A DNA stretch of 55,437 nucleotides, from the NCBI GenBank assembly GCA_944327195.1, contig CALVGV010000015.1:1-55437 (forward strand), in the 5' to 3' direction. The DNA comes from an uncultured Limosilactobacillus sp. (GTDB lineage: Bacteria > Bacillota > Bacilli > Lactobacillales > Lactobacillaceae). How positions within the stretch are numbered: position 1 is the first letter of the stretch; each line of letters begins with the position of its first letter. The position numbers were made by a program, and so were the translations under genes. Positions 43,978 through 53,422 of the stretch are shown here, piece after piece. Under the pieces are notes generated by a model. That model made no database searches, was not told where the DNA came from, and saw only the letters and a list, made by a program, of their open reading frames with translations.

Positions 43978-46011
43978 ATGAAGTCCTTGCAGGATCCGGT
44001 GACCGCCCTGAAGGGAATCGGCGCCAAGAAGGCTAAGCAGCTGGCCACCCTCGGGATCGAAACGGTTGAGGACCTCCTGACCCACTACCCCAGCCGCTAC
44101 GACGACTTCGCCCCCACCAACCTCGAGGAGGCCAAGGACAAGCAGAAGGTGACCCTTCACGGGACGGTGGTCGGCGAGCCGGTCCTCAGCCGCTTCGGCT
44201 ACCGCAAGAGCCGGCTGAGCTTCCGCCTCCAGGTTGGCGCCCAGGTGGTGATGGTAATCTTCTTCAACCAGCCCTACTTCAAGGACAAGCTGATGGTCAA
44301 CGGCGACGTCACCGTCCTCGGCACCTGGAACCAGGGTCGCCAGCAGGTGATGGGCACCAAACTCTTGGTCAACCAGCCGGGCAAGGAAACCCTCGGGGCG
44401 ATCTACGCCGCCAACAAGCACGTCCGCCAGGCCACCCTCCGTCAGCTGATCCACCAGGCCTTCAGTCAGTACCAAAACGTGATCGCCACCCTCCTGCCGA
44501 CCAGCCTGCGCCAGCGCTACCAGCTGCTCGACCGGGTGACGATGTTTCGCTGGCTCCACTTCCCCGAAAACGGGGACCAGGCCAAGGCGGCGCGGCGAAC
44601 GGCGGCCTACGAGGAGGTCTTCCTCTTCCAGCTCCGCCTCCAGTCGATGCGGCTGGCCCGGCGGCGGGCGGCCGGCCCGGCGATCGAGTACAATAACGAG
44701 GAGCTGCGCGCCTTCATCAAGACGATCCCCTTTGAGCTGACCGGCGCCCAGAAGCGGGTGGTCAACGAGATCTGCCGCGATCTGCGGGCGCCCTTCCAGA
44801 TGAACCGCCTCCTGCAAGGGGACGTCGGCAGCGGGAAGACAGTGGTGGCAGCGATCGCCATTTACGCCACCATCCTGACCGGCCACCAGGCGGCCCTGAT
44901 GGCACCGACCGAAATCCTGGCCGAGCAGCACGCCGAAAAGCTGGCCAAGCTCTTTGAAAACACCCCCGTCAACGTGGCCCTGCTCACCGGTTCGCTGACC
45001 GCCAAGCAGCACCGCCTGCTCAGCGAGCAGATTGCCAGCGGCAAGTGCAACCTGATCATCGGCACCCACGCCCTGATCCAGGGGCCAATCGAATTTGCCA
45101 ACCTCGGCCTGGCGATCATCGACGAGCAGCACCGCTTCGGCGTCGACCAGCGCAAGGCCCTGCGCGAGAAGGGGGACAACCCCAACGTCTTGGCAATGAC
45201 GGCGACGCCGATCCCGCGGACCCTCTCGATTACCGCCTACGGGGAAATGGACGTGTCGATCATCGACGAGCTGCCGGCCGGCCGCCAGCCAATCAAGACC
45301 ACTTGGCTCAAGGAAAGCCAGGGCGAGGCCGCCCTCGACTTCCTGCGCCAGCAGCTAGCCGCCGGCGCCCAGGCCTACGTGGTCAGCCCGCTGATCGAGG
45401 AGTCGGAAAAGCTCGACGTTCAAAACGCCACCGCCCTCTACGAGCACTTTGCGGCCACCTTTGGCCCCACCTACCAGGTTGGCCTCTTGCACGGCCGGAT
45501 GAGCGCCGAGGAAAAGGCGGCGGCGATGGCGGCCTTTTCGGCCAACCAGGTTCAGGTGCTGGTGGCGACCACGGTGATCGAGGTCGGTGTCGACAACCCC
45601 AACGCCAGCGTGATGGTGATCTATGACGCCGACCGCTTCGGCCTCGCCCAGCTCCACCAACTCCGCGGCCGGGTCGGCCGGGGCCAGCGCCAGTCCTACT
45701 GCCTGCTGGTGGCCGACCCCAAGACCCCCGAGGGCAAGCAGCGGATGGAGACGATGGTTGAAACCACCGACGGCTTCGTGGTGGCCCAGCGCGACCTCGA
45801 GCTGCGCGGGGCCGGTGACCTGCTCGGCAAGAAGCAGTCGGGGATGCCGGACTTCAAGATCGCCGACCCGGTTGGCGACCTCAAGATGATGCAGTACGCC
45901 CGCCAGGACGCCCTGACCCTGCTGGAAAGTTCCCACTGGGACGAGCAGGACGACCACCTGCCCCTGGTAGCCTACCTGAAGCGGCGCAACCTGCAGACCC
46001 ACTTTGATTAA
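43978..46011 (+). CDS. recG: ATP-dependent DNA helicase RecG
   Basis: A 677-residue helicase. The N-terminal wedge/OB domain spans about 1-245 (TALKGIGAKKAKQLATLGIETVEDLL at the start). Walker A is LLQGDVGSGKT near 280, the Walker B box reads DEQH, and TATPIPRTL, ATTVIEVGVDNPNA and QLRGRVGRG complete the core. RecG remodels stalled forks and D-loops. ATG 43978 follows AGGAAGGGGG. It is followed after 17 bases by plsX. Confidence 0.97.
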   Translation: MKSLQDPVTALKGIGAKKAKQLATLGIETVEDLLTHYPSRYDDFAPTNLEEAKDKQKVTLHGTVVGEPVLSRFGYRKSRLSFRLQVGAQVVMVIFFNQPYFKDKLMVNGDVTVLGTWNQGRQQVMGTKLLVNQPGKETLGAIYAANKHVRQATLRQLIHQAFSQYQNVIATLLPTSLRQRYQLLDRVTMFRWLHFPENGDQAKAARRTAAYEEVFLFQLRLQSMRLARRRAAGPAIEYNNEELRAFIKTIPFELTGAQKRVVNEICRDLRAPFQMNRLLQGDVGSGKTVVAAIAIYATILTGHQAALMAPTEILAEQHAEKLAKLFENTPVNVALLTGSLTAKQHRLLSEQIASGKCNLIIGTHALIQGPIEFANLGLAIIDEQHRFGVDQRKALREKGDNPNVLAMTATPIPRTLSITAYGEMDVSIIDELPAGRQPIKTTWLKESQGEAALDFLRQQLAAGAQAYVVSPLIEESEKLDVQNATALYEHFAATFGPTYQVGLLHGRMSAEEKAAAMAAFSANQVQVLVATTVIEVGVDNPNASVMVIYDADRFGLAQLHQLRGRVGRGQRQSYCLLVADPKTPEGKQRMETMVETTDGFVVAQRDLELRGAGDLLGKKQSGMPDFKIADPVGDLKMMQYARQDALTLLESSHWDEQDDHLPLVAYLKRRNLQTHFD

Positions 46012-46028
46012 TAATGGAGGAAGAGAAA

Positions 46029-47069
46029 ATGAAAATTGCTGTTGATGCCATGGGCGGCGACCACGCCCCTCAAGTGATCGTCAAGGGGATTGAAGCCGCC
46101 CGCGACGCCCACCCCGACCTGGACTTCATCCTCTTCGGCGATCCCGCCAAGGTCAAGCCGCTCCTGCAAAACGCGGAGCGGATCACGATCGAGGCGACGA
46201 GCGAGGAGATCGAAATGGGCGAGGAGCCGGTGCGGGCGATCCGCAAGAAGAAGGATTCCTCCCTGGTCCGGGCCGCCCAGGCGGTCAAGGAGGGGACGGC
46301 CGACGCCTTCTTCTCCGCCGGCAACACCGGGGCGATCCTGGCGGCCGGACTCTTCATCGTTGGCCGGATCAAGGGGATCGACCGGCCAGGCCTGACCAGC
46401 GTCCTGCCGGTGGCCCTGCCCAACCCGGCCGGGGCAACCCGCTTCGTCTACCTCGATTCCGGGGCCAACGCCGAATCTAAGGAGAAGAACCTCCTTCAGT
46501 TTGCCCAGCTGGGCCGCTTCTACGCCAGTCAGGTGCTCGGCGTAAAGAACCCGCGGGTGGCCCTCTTGAACAACGGCGGCGAAGAGGATAAGGGGGACAG
46601 CTTCCACAAGGCGGTCCACCAAGAACTGAAGGCCGCCGGCGACCTCAACTTCATCGGCAACATCGAGGCCAGTGAGCTCCTGCACGGCAAGGCCGACGTG
46701 GTGGTATCCGACGGTTGGACGGCCAACGCCGCCCTGAAGGCCACCGAGGGGACGGCCAAGGTGATGCTCAAGCTGATCAAGAACGGCATCATGGAGGGCG
46801 GCCTGCGGGCCAAGCTCGGCTACCTCTTCTTGAAGCCGGTCTTCAAGAAGATCGCCAAGCTGATGACCCCGGCCAACTACGGTGGGGCGGTCCTCCTCGG
46901 TCTCAAGGCGCCGGTGGTCAAGGCCCACGGGGCGGCCGACGAAAAGGCGGTCGTGGCCACGATCGACCAGATCCACCAGATGCTAACCAGCGGGGTGGTC
47001 CAACAGACCGGGGCCTACTTCCAGCCAGAAGAAAGTAAGCAAACCGTGGACAATTCGGCCGAAAACTAA
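46029..47069 (+). CDS. plsX: Phosphate acyltransferase PlsX
   Basis: A 346-residue enzyme making acyl-phosphate from acyl-ACP for PlsY and phospholipid synthesis. It starts MKIAVDAMGGDHAPQVIVKG. The family segments DAFFSAGNTGAILAAG and VVVSDGWTANAALKATEGTAK are present. ATG 46029 follows GGAGG by nine bases. In Bacillus fapR, fabD and fabG surround plsX; here only recG and acpP do. Confidence 0.96.
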   Translation: MKIAVDAMGGDHAPQVIVKGIEAARDAHPDLDFILFGDPAKVKPLLQNAERITIEATSEEIEMGEEPVRAIRKKKDSSLVRAAQAVKEGTADAFFSAGNTGAILAAGLFIVGRIKGIDRPGLTSVLPVALPNPAGATRFVYLDSGANAESKEKNLLQFAQLGRFYASQVLGVKNPRVALLNNGGEEDKGDSFHKAVHQELKAAGDLNFIGNIEASELLHGKADVVVSDGWTANAALKATEGTAKVMLKLIKNGIMEGGLRAKLGYLFLKPVFKKIAKLMTPANYGGAVLLGLKAPVVKAHGAADEKAVVATIDQIHQMLTSGVVQQTGAYFQPEESKQTVDNSAEN

Positions 47070-47087
47070 TAAAATAAAGAGGTTAGT

Positions 47088-47102
47088 TTAATTTCAAATT
47101 AA
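47088..47102. promoter_or_regulatory. AT-rich perfect inverted repeat before acpP
   Basis: TTAATTT-C-AAATTAA, with 7-base arms and a 1-base centre, lies 15-29 bases before the acpP ATG and touches the AGAGG ribosome site. It may be an operator for a lipid regulator or may limit ribosome access. It resembles FabT sites (TTTGA-N3-TCAAA) only partly, with a spacing difference and one mismatch. Confidence 0.4.
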
Positions 47103-47116
47103 GAGGTTTGACGAAA

Positions 47117-47359
47117 ATGGATAAGAAAGAAATCTTTAATCAGATTGCCGCCATTGTGTCGGATCACTTCGACATCGACCGGGCAAAGATTACTGATGAT
47201 CTGAATTTGAAGACGGATCTAAACGCGGATTCGATCGACTTCGTTGAATTTGTTTTGGAGGTCGAAGATACCTTTGGCGCCCAAATTGACGATAGTGAAG
47301 CCGAAAAGTTGAGCACAATCGGTGAAGTGGTGGATTATATCGCTGCCCACCAGAAGTAA
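47117..47359 (+). CDS. acpP: Acyl carrier protein
   Basis: An 80-residue acidic protein. The phosphopantetheine site is Ser39 in DLNADSIDFVEFVLEVEDTF. I chose ATG 47117; TTG 47108 sits directly on the AGAGG site. ACP carries acyl chains for fatty-acid synthesis and supplies PlsX. Its region is AT-richer than most of the window. The enzymes of fatty-acid synthesis are not encoded here, so this may be one of two ACPs, the other usually lying in a fab cluster. Confidence 0.95.
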   Translation: MDKKEIFNQIAAIVSDHFDIDRAKITDDLNLKTDLNADSIDFVEFVLEVEDTFGAQIDDSEAEKLSTIGEVVDYIAAHQK

Positions 47360-47370
47360 GAAGCAAGTGG

Positions 47371-47406
47371 GGTCGCGATGAAGGAAACCTTCGTCGGGGC
47401 CTTTTT
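47371..47406 (+). terminator. Terminator after acpP
   Basis: A 14-position stem (47371-47384 with 47388-47401) has one G/G mismatch and two G-T pairs around an AAA loop and is followed by TTTTT. It starts 12 bases after the acpP stop. Confidence 0.75.
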
Positions 47407-47539
47407 GATACCCCGGGCGCGCCCGTTGCCTGATTAGGGAGCGGGCGGCCCTTGCGTTGCCACTTCTTCGTTGAAGCGGGCGAGAAGCGGTTGTTTCCCG
47501 GTTCAATGGCGCAAGTGGTTCCCACAGAAAGGAATAGCC
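47407..47539 (+). other. GC-rich spacer before rnc, no gene seen
   Basis: These 133 bases hold no convincing reading frame or promoter. There are several short complementary pairs, for example CCACTT (47460-47465) with AAGTGG (about 47514-47519) and CTTC/GAAG pairs between, so a folded rnc leader is possible. RNase III often cuts its own leader in other bacteria, but nothing here proves that. Confidence 0.3.
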
Positions 47540-48241
47540 ATGATTACAGAATTACAGGCCTACTTGAAGGCGGAATTTGGCATTGAGTTCCACAACCTGG
47601 ACCTCCTGGCCGAAGCCTTCACCCAGGCGTCCTACGTTAACGAGCACCCCAAGGAAAAGCTCAAGTACTACGAGCGGATCGAGTTTCTCGGCGACGCCGT
47701 CTTGCAACTCTTCGTTTCCGAATACATCTACCGGCGCTACCCGGAACTGCCGCAGGGGAAGCTCACCCGCCTGCGGGCGGCAATGGTGTGCGAAGACAGC
47801 TTCTCCAAGTTTGCCCTCGAGTGCCACTTCGACCAGTACATCCGCCTCGGCCACGGGGAGGAGCTGGCCGGGGCCCGCAAGCGGCCGGGCCTCCTGTGCG
47901 ACATCTTTGAGTCCTTCATCGGTGCCCTCTACCTTGACCAGGGGAAGCCGGCGGTCGAAAAGTTCATCCACCGGGTGATCTTCCCCAAGCTCGACCAGGG
48001 CTGGTTTGACCACGCCGTCGATGCCAAGACCAGCCTGCAGGAATTCCTGCAGCGCAACGGTGACGTCGATATTGCCTACCACCTCCTTCACGAGGGCGGC
48101 AGCGAAAACGAGCCGGTCTTCACCGTTGAGGTGGCAGCCAACGGCAACGTCATCGGCCAGGGGACCGGTTCCTCCAAGAAGCACGCCGAAATGGCGGCCG
48201 CCCAGGATGCCCTGCAATCCCTGCGCCAAACAAACAAGTAG
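47540..48241 (+). CDS. rnc: Ribonuclease III
   Basis: A 233-residue endonuclease for double-stranded RNA. The catalytic signature is YERIEFLGDAVLQLFVSEYIY, with the second acidic cluster at CDIFESFIGALYLDQG. The double-stranded RNA-binding domain covers about 160-230 (TSLQEFLQRNGDV and GSSKKHAEMAAAQDAL). It matures rRNA and processes mRNAs. ATG 47540 follows AGAAAGGA. smc begins ten bases after the stop, the standard rnc-smc-ftsY order. Confidence 0.96.
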   Translation: MITELQAYLKAEFGIEFHNLDLLAEAFTQASYVNEHPKEKLKYYERIEFLGDAVLQLFVSEYIYRRYPELPQGKLTRLRAAMVCEDSFSKFALECHFDQYIRLGHGEELAGARKRPGLLCDIFESFIGALYLDQGKPAVEKFIHRVIFPKLDQGWFDHAVDAKTSLQEFLQRNGDVDIAYHLLHEGGSENEPVFTVEVAANGNVIGQGTGSSKKHAEMAAAQDALQSLRQTNK

Positions 48242-48250
48242 GGGAAGCCT

Positions 48251-51200
48251 ATGCGACTGATTTCACTCGAACTGGACGGCTTCAAGTCCTTTGCCGACAA
48301 GACGGTGATTAACTTTCAGGACGGGGTGACCGGGATCATCGGTCCCAACGGGAGCGGCAAGAGCAACGTCATTGAGGCGATTCGCTGGGTAATGGGCGAG
48401 CAGTCGGCCAAGACCCTCCGCGGGGAGAAGATGGCCGACGTGATCTTCAACGGCGCCAAGGACCGCGCCCCGCTCAACCGGGCCCAGGTCAAGCTGACCC
48501 TCGACAACAGCGACCACTTTCTGGCGACCCCCTACACCGAGGTGACGGTCTGCCGCAAGCTCTTTCGCTCCGGGGTCAGCGAGTACTTGATCAACGGCCA
48601 GGCCGTCCGCCTGAAAGACATCACCAACCTTTTCCTCGGCTCGGGGATCGGCAAGGAATCCTTTGCCGTCATCTCCCAGGGCCGGGTGGCGGCGATCTTT
48701 AACGGCAAGCCCGAGGACCGCCGCCAGCTGATCGAGGCCGTTGCCGGGGTCGGCAAGTACCGGGCCGACAAGGCGGCCGCCGAGAAGCGGCTGGCCGAGA
48801 CCAACGACAACCTAAACCGGGTCAACGACATTGCCTACGAGCTCCAGCAGCGGCTCGGTCCCCTGGAAGAGCAGCGGGCGCTGGCCCAGGACTACCTGGC
48901 CCAAAAGGACCGCCTCGACCTGCTCGACCAGACGGCGACCGTTCGCCGGGTGCTGGCGGCCAAGCAGGAACTGGCCGCCGTCAAGCAACAACGCGCCCGG
49001 GCCGAGAAGCTGGCCGCCGATTACGAGCAGCGGGTTCACGCCGCTAACGCCACCACCGGCAAGCTCCAGACCGCCCGGCGGGCCCAGGTCAAGCAAAAGG
49101 ATGCCGCCCAGGCCACCATCTTAAACCTTACCCAGCAGCTGGCCCATCTGAACAACGACCAGTCGCTGGCCAAGGTCAAGCGCGACCAAGCCGAGGCCGA
49201 ACTGGCCCGCCAGCAAGCGGCCCTGGAAGCGCTCGGCGCCGACCTGACCGCCGCCCGGGCCGCCAAGGAAGCGGCCGCCCAGGCGGTGGCCGACCACCAG
49301 GCGGCGGTTGCCAAGGCCAAGGAAAGCCTGGCGGCCGACCCGAGCGCCAGCGCCGCCCAGCGCCAGGCCGAATTAGAAGCCACCCTGGCCAAGCTGCGCG
49401 ACCAGCAGGTGGACCAGGTCCAGCAGCTGACCACCCTCCACAACCAGGCAACCTTCCTCAAGCAGGATCACCAGCGGGGGGAGAGCCAGGCCAAGGCGGC
49501 CAGTGCCGACCAGTCGGCGCGGGCGGCCAAGCGGGAAGAGCTGCAGGCCCAACTGACCGAAAAGAAGGGGCAGCAAGAAGCGGCCGCGGCCCGCTTGGCC
49601 GACCTGAAGAAGCAAGTGACCGCCACCCAAGGCGACCTGACCGCCACCCAAGCGGCCTACGAAGAGGCCCAAAAGGCCTGGTACCAGGCCCTCGGCAACC
49701 TGCAGTCCCAGCAGGCACGGGTCAAAAACTACCAGGCAATGGCGGCCGATTATACCGGCTACTACTACGGGGTGCAAAACGTCCTCCGCGAACGGGAGCA
49801 GTTCAGCGGCCTCTTTGGGCCGGTCAGCGAGCTGATCACCGTTCCCAAGGAATACACCCCGGCCTTTGAAACCGTCCTCGGCGGCCAGCTCCAGCAGCTG
49901 GTGGTCGCCGACCAGGAAACCGGGAAGACGATCATCCGCTACCTGACCCGCACCCGCGGCGGCCGGGTGACCCTCCTGCCGCTCAACGCCTTGCGCCAGA
50001 GCCGGGTGCCGGCCAGCTGGAACCAGCTGCGTCAGGCTCCCGGGGTGATCGGCCGGGCGCCGGAACTGATCCAATACGCGCCGCAATTCCAGCCGGTGAT
50101 CGACTACTTGCTGGCAACGACGATCGTGGTTGACACCCTCGACCACGCCACCGCCCTCTCCCGCCAGACCCACCACCAGTTCCGCCTGGTGACGGTCGCC
50201 GGGGAGGTAATCAACGCCAGCGGGGCGATGAGCGGGGGGAAGAACCGCCAGCAGCGGGTCGGTCTTCTGACCCAGCGCGAGCACCAGCAGGAATTTGAAG
50301 CGGCCGTCACCCAGGCCGAAGGGGCAAGTAAAGCCGCCGAACAGCGGGTGGGCCAACTCCAGGCCAAGCGCCAGCGGCTCCAGCAGACCGGGGCCGCCCT
50401 AACCGACCAGGTCCAGGCCGCCCAGGAAGAGGTGGCCCGCCTGGCTAGCGAGGCCGGCGACCTGACCAACCAGGTGACCGAGCTCGACCGCCAGCTGGCC
50501 GCCCTCAAGCTGGCGGCGGCCAACCAGTCCGATCAGCACCAGCACTACCAGGAAGCGGTCGACCAAAACCAGGCGGCCACTGCCAAGCTGAGTGCGGCGG
50601 CGGCGGCCACCAAGGCCGCCCTGGCCGAAAAGCAGGCCGAGCTGGCGGACCTTTCCGCCAAGCGCACCGCCCAAGCCGAGCAGCGCCACCAGCTGGAGCA
50701 GGCCCTGGCGGTTGAGCAGGAGCGCCTCCACCAGGCCCAGGCGGATTGCGACCACCAGGAAAGCGTCCTGGAACAGGCTGGAGCCCGCCAGCAGGCCATC
50801 GAAAAGGCGATTGAAGAGCTCAAGCACCAGCTGGCCGCTCCCCAGCAGGCTAGCGGCGAAAAGACTGCGGCCCTGGAGGAAGAACTGAAAAAGGCCAAGC
50901 AGGAGGTGGCCACCCTCGACGACAACCTGGCGGCGGGGGAAGCCGCCCTGACCAGTGCCCAGGAAGAGGCCGAACGGCTCCAGGGACTGATGCGGGCCGC
51001 CTACGATGACCTGACGCGGATCAACGAGCGCCGCTTGAACCAGGAAAACCTGGTTGACCAGGGGCTCAACCACCTCAGCAGCGACTACCAGCTGACACTT
51101 GAGGCGGCCCAGGAGCGGGCGGTCGACCTGGCGGACGAGGAGCTGCAGCGCCAGCTCAAGCTCCTCCACCGCGGGATCGCCGAGCTGGGGACGGTCAACC

Positions 51201-51808
51201 TAGCCTCGATTGAGGAGTACGACCAGGTCAAGGAGCGGGCCGACTTCCTGGCCGCCCAGCAGGCCGACCTCCAGGAGGCCGAGCGCCAGCTGCGCGAAAC
51301 GATGGCCCAGATGGACGAGGAGGTCAAGCGCCGCTTCTCGACGACCTTCGACCAGCTGTCGACCGCCTTTGCCACCACCTTCAACCAGATCTTTGCCGGC
51401 GGCGAGGCCAAGCTGATCTTGACCGACCCCCATGACCTGTTGACGACCGGGGTCGACATCTACGCCCAGCCGCCGGGCAAGAAGCGTCAGCAGCTGACCC
51501 TCCTCTCCGGGGGGGAGAAGGCACTGACCGCCCTGGCCCTCTTGTTTGCCATCTTGAAGGTCCACCCGGTGCCGTTTGCGATCCTCGACGAGCCGGAGGC
51601 GGCGCTCGACGACGTCAACGTCGACCGCTTCGCCACCTACCTCGACCGCTTCGGCAACCAGGGCCCGCAGTTCATCGTCATCACCCACCGCAAGGGGACG
51701 ATGGTCAACGCCGACGTCTTGTACGGGGTGACGATGCAGGATTCGGGGGTTTCCAAGGTGATCACGGTCAACGTGGACGAAACCCTCAAAGCCGCCCAGA
51801 AGAAATAA
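48251..51808 (+). CDS. smc: Chromosome segregation protein SMC
   Basis: An 1185-residue SMC ATPase. Walker A is GPNGSGKSN (31-39). Long coiled coils, very rich in Ala, Gln and Glu, cover about 165-500 and 670-1020, with the hinge (about 515-640) between them. The C-terminal head has the signature LLSGGEKALTALALLFAI and Walker B AILDEPEAALDDVNVDRF. With ScpA/ScpB it organises and loads onto replicated DNA. Start ATG 48251 follows GGGGAAG. Confidence 0.97.
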   Translation: MRLISLELDGFKSFADKTVINFQDGVTGIIGPNGSGKSNVIEAIRWVMGEQSAKTLRGEKMADVIFNGAKDRAPLNRAQVKLTLDNSDHFLATPYTEVTVCRKLFRSGVSEYLINGQAVRLKDITNLFLGSGIGKESFAVISQGRVAAIFNGKPEDRRQLIEAVAGVGKYRADKAAAEKRLAETNDNLNRVNDIAYELQQRLGPLEEQRALAQDYLAQKDRLDLLDQTATVRRVLAAKQELAAVKQQRARAEKLAADYEQRVHAANATTGKLQTARRAQVKQKDAAQATILNLTQQLAHLNNDQSLAKVKRDQAEAELARQQAALEALGADLTAARAAKEAAAQAVADHQAAVAKAKESLAADPSASAAQRQAELEATLAKLRDQQVDQVQQLTTLHNQATFLKQDHQRGESQAKAASADQSARAAKREELQAQLTEKKGQQEAAAARLADLKKQVTATQGDLTATQAAYEEAQKAWYQALGNLQSQQARVKNYQAMAADYTGYYYGVQNVLREREQFSGLFGPVSELITVPKEYTPAFETVLGGQLQQLVVADQETGKTIIRYLTRTRGGRVTLLPLNALRQSRVPASWNQLRQAPGVIGRAPELIQYAPQFQPVIDYLLATTIVVDTLDHATALSRQTHHQFRLVTVAGEVINASGAMSGGKNRQQRVGLLTQREHQQEFEAAVTQAEGASKAAEQRVGQLQAKRQRLQQTGAALTDQVQAAQEEVARLASEAGDLTNQVTELDRQLAALKLAAANQSDQHQHYQEAVDQNQAATAKLSAAAAATKAALAEKQAELADLSAKRTAQAEQRHQLEQALAVEQERLHQAQADCDHQESVLEQAGARQQAIEKAIEELKHQLAAPQQASGEKTAALEEELKKAKQEVATLDDNLAAGEAALTSAQEEAERLQGLMRAAYDDLTRINERRLNQENLVDQGLNHLSSDYQLTLEAAQERAVDLADEELQRQLKLLHRGIAELGTVNLASIEEYDQVKERADFLAAQQADLQEAERQLRETMAQMDEEVKRRFSTTFDQLSTAFATTFNQIFAGGEAKLILTDPHDLLTTGVDIYAQPPGKKRQQLTLLSGGEKALTALALLFAILKVHPVPFAILDEPEAALDDVNVDRFATYLDRFGNQGPQFIVITHRKGTMVNADVLYGVTMQDSGVSKVITVNVDETLKAAQKK

Positions 51809-51826
51809 AGAACGGAAGTGAAAACA

Positions 51827-53398
51827 ATGGGATTATTTGATATTTTCCGCCGCAAGAAGAAGGCGGCCGAAAGCGCGGCCCCAGTCAGCGAAGAAGCCGT
51901 CAGCCAAGCGCCGGCGAGCGCGGAAAGCCAAGCGCCAACCCCGGCCCCGGCAAGTAGCGCGGCGGCCACCAGCAGTGCCGCCCCGCAGGAACAGGCACCA
52001 GAGAGCGAAGGGGTAGCTACCAGCAAAACGGAGGGTGAGGTCACTAGCGCGGCCCCGCACGAAGGGGAACCGGAACCGGCCGAAACCACCAGCGAAGCGC
52101 CGACCCCGGTCAACGCCGAAGAAGAACCGACCACGGTGCCTGCCGAGGAGGCCCCGGCCAGCGAATCTGCCGCCGAGGCTACCAGCGAAGCGCCGGCCGA
52201 GGAAGCGCAGCCGGAAAGCGAAGGCGCGGCCGAATCAGCCACCCCGGCTAGCGACCAGCCGGAAACGCCGGTCCCGAGCGCGCAGGCGGAAAGCGAAGCC
52301 CCGGCTACCGCTGATCGTGAAGGGGAGGTCGAGGATGATACCGCGGCCGCCAATGCTAACGAAGAAGCAAGCGAAGAAAGTGCCACTAGCGCCAGCGAAG
52401 GGGCCGAAGAGTCCAGCGCGGCGGCCACTAGCGAAGCTCCGGCAACTGCAACCGAGCCGACCAAGGACCAGAAGTACGAACGGGGACTGGCCAAGTCGCG
52501 GACCGGCTTCGGGGCCCGCTTGAACAAGTTCCTGGCCAACTTCCGCCACGTCGACGAGGACTTCTTCGACGACCTCGAGGACCTATTGATCGAGTCCGAC
52601 GTCGGCTACGAGATGGCGATGCAGTTGGCCGACTCCCTGCGCGAGGAGGTCAAGCTGCAAAACGCCAAGTCCAAGCAGGACGTCTCCAACGTGATCATCG
52701 AGAAGATGGTTGACCTCTACGAGGCGGCCGGCAAGGACGAGCAGACCGGGATCAACTTCGCCAAGGAGGGCCCAACGGTGATCATGTTCGTCGGCGTCAA
52801 CGGGGCCGGCAAGACGACCACCATCGGCAAGCTGGCCGCCGCCTACAAGCAGGAGGGCAAGCGGGTGCTGCTGGCGGCTGCCGACACCTTCCGCGCCGGG
52901 GCCACCGAGCAACTGGAAGTCTGGGCCGACCGTGACGGGGTTGACATCGTCACCGGGCCGGAGAAGGGCGACCCGGCGGCGGTGGTCTTCGATGCCGTCA
53001 AGCGGGCCAAGGAAGAGGATTACGACGTCCTCTTCGTTGATACCGCCGGCCGCTTGCAAAACAAGGTCAACCTGATGAACGAGCTGGCCAAGATGAAGAA
53101 GATCCTGACCCGCGAAATTCCGGAAGCCCCGCACGAGGTCTTGCTGGTGCTGGATTCAACCACCGGGCAAAACGCCCTCAACCAGGCCAAGCTCTTCAAG
53201 GAGAGCACCGACGTGACCGGGATCGTTTTGACCAAGCTCGACGGGACCGCCCGCGGGGGGATCGTGCTGGCGATCCGCAACGAACTCCACCTGCCGGTCA
53301 AGTACGTCGGCCTCGGCGAACGGGTTGGCGACCTCGAGGCCTTCGACCCGGCCGAGTTCGTCTACGGGCTCTTCAAGGGCCTGGTGGTCACCGACTAG
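51827..53398 (+). CDS. ftsY: Signal recognition particle receptor FtsY, with long acidic N-domain
   Basis: A 523-residue protein. A short basic amphipathic start (MGLFDIFRRKKKAAE) could touch the membrane. Residues about 13-212 are a low-complexity acidic Ala/Glu/Ser/Pro/Thr domain with repeated SEAPA/SEAPT units. The N domain and GTPase G domain follow, with GVNGAGKTTT near 323, DTAGRLQ and TKLDGTARGG. FtsY docks ribosome-SRP complexes at the membrane with Ffh, encoded two genes on. ATG 51827 follows CGGAAGTG. The acidic domain is long for the genus, judged from memory. Confidence 0.96.
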   Translation: MGLFDIFRRKKKAAESAAPVSEEAVSQAPASAESQAPTPAPASSAAATSSAAPQEQAPESEGVATSKTEGEVTSAAPHEGEPEPAETTSEAPTPVNAEEEPTTVPAEEAPASESAAEATSEAPAEEAQPESEGAAESATPASDQPETPVPSAQAESEAPATADREGEVEDDTAAANANEEASEESATSASEGAEESSAAATSEAPATATEPTKDQKYERGLAKSRTGFGARLNKFLANFRHVDEDFFDDLEDLLIESDVGYEMAMQLADSLREEVKLQNAKSKQDVSNVIIEKMVDLYEAAGKDEQTGINFAKEGPTVIMFVGVNGAGKTTTIGKLAAAYKQEGKRVLLAAADTFRAGATEQLEVWADRDGVDIVTGPEKGDPAAVVFDAVKRAKEEDYDVLFVDTAGRLQNKVNLMNELAKMKKILTREIPEAPHEVLLVLDSTTGQNALNQAKLFKESTDVTGIVLTKLDGTARGGIVLAIRNELHLPVKYVGLGERVGDLEAFDPAEFVYGLFKGLVVTD

Positions 53399-53422
53399 CC
53401 CGGTTAGCGAGGAGGCGCGGAC

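Noticed and set aside
47088..47102. Definite FabT operator before acpP
   Set aside because: The half-site spacing is two instead of three and one key base differs; it is kept only as an unnamed inverted repeat.
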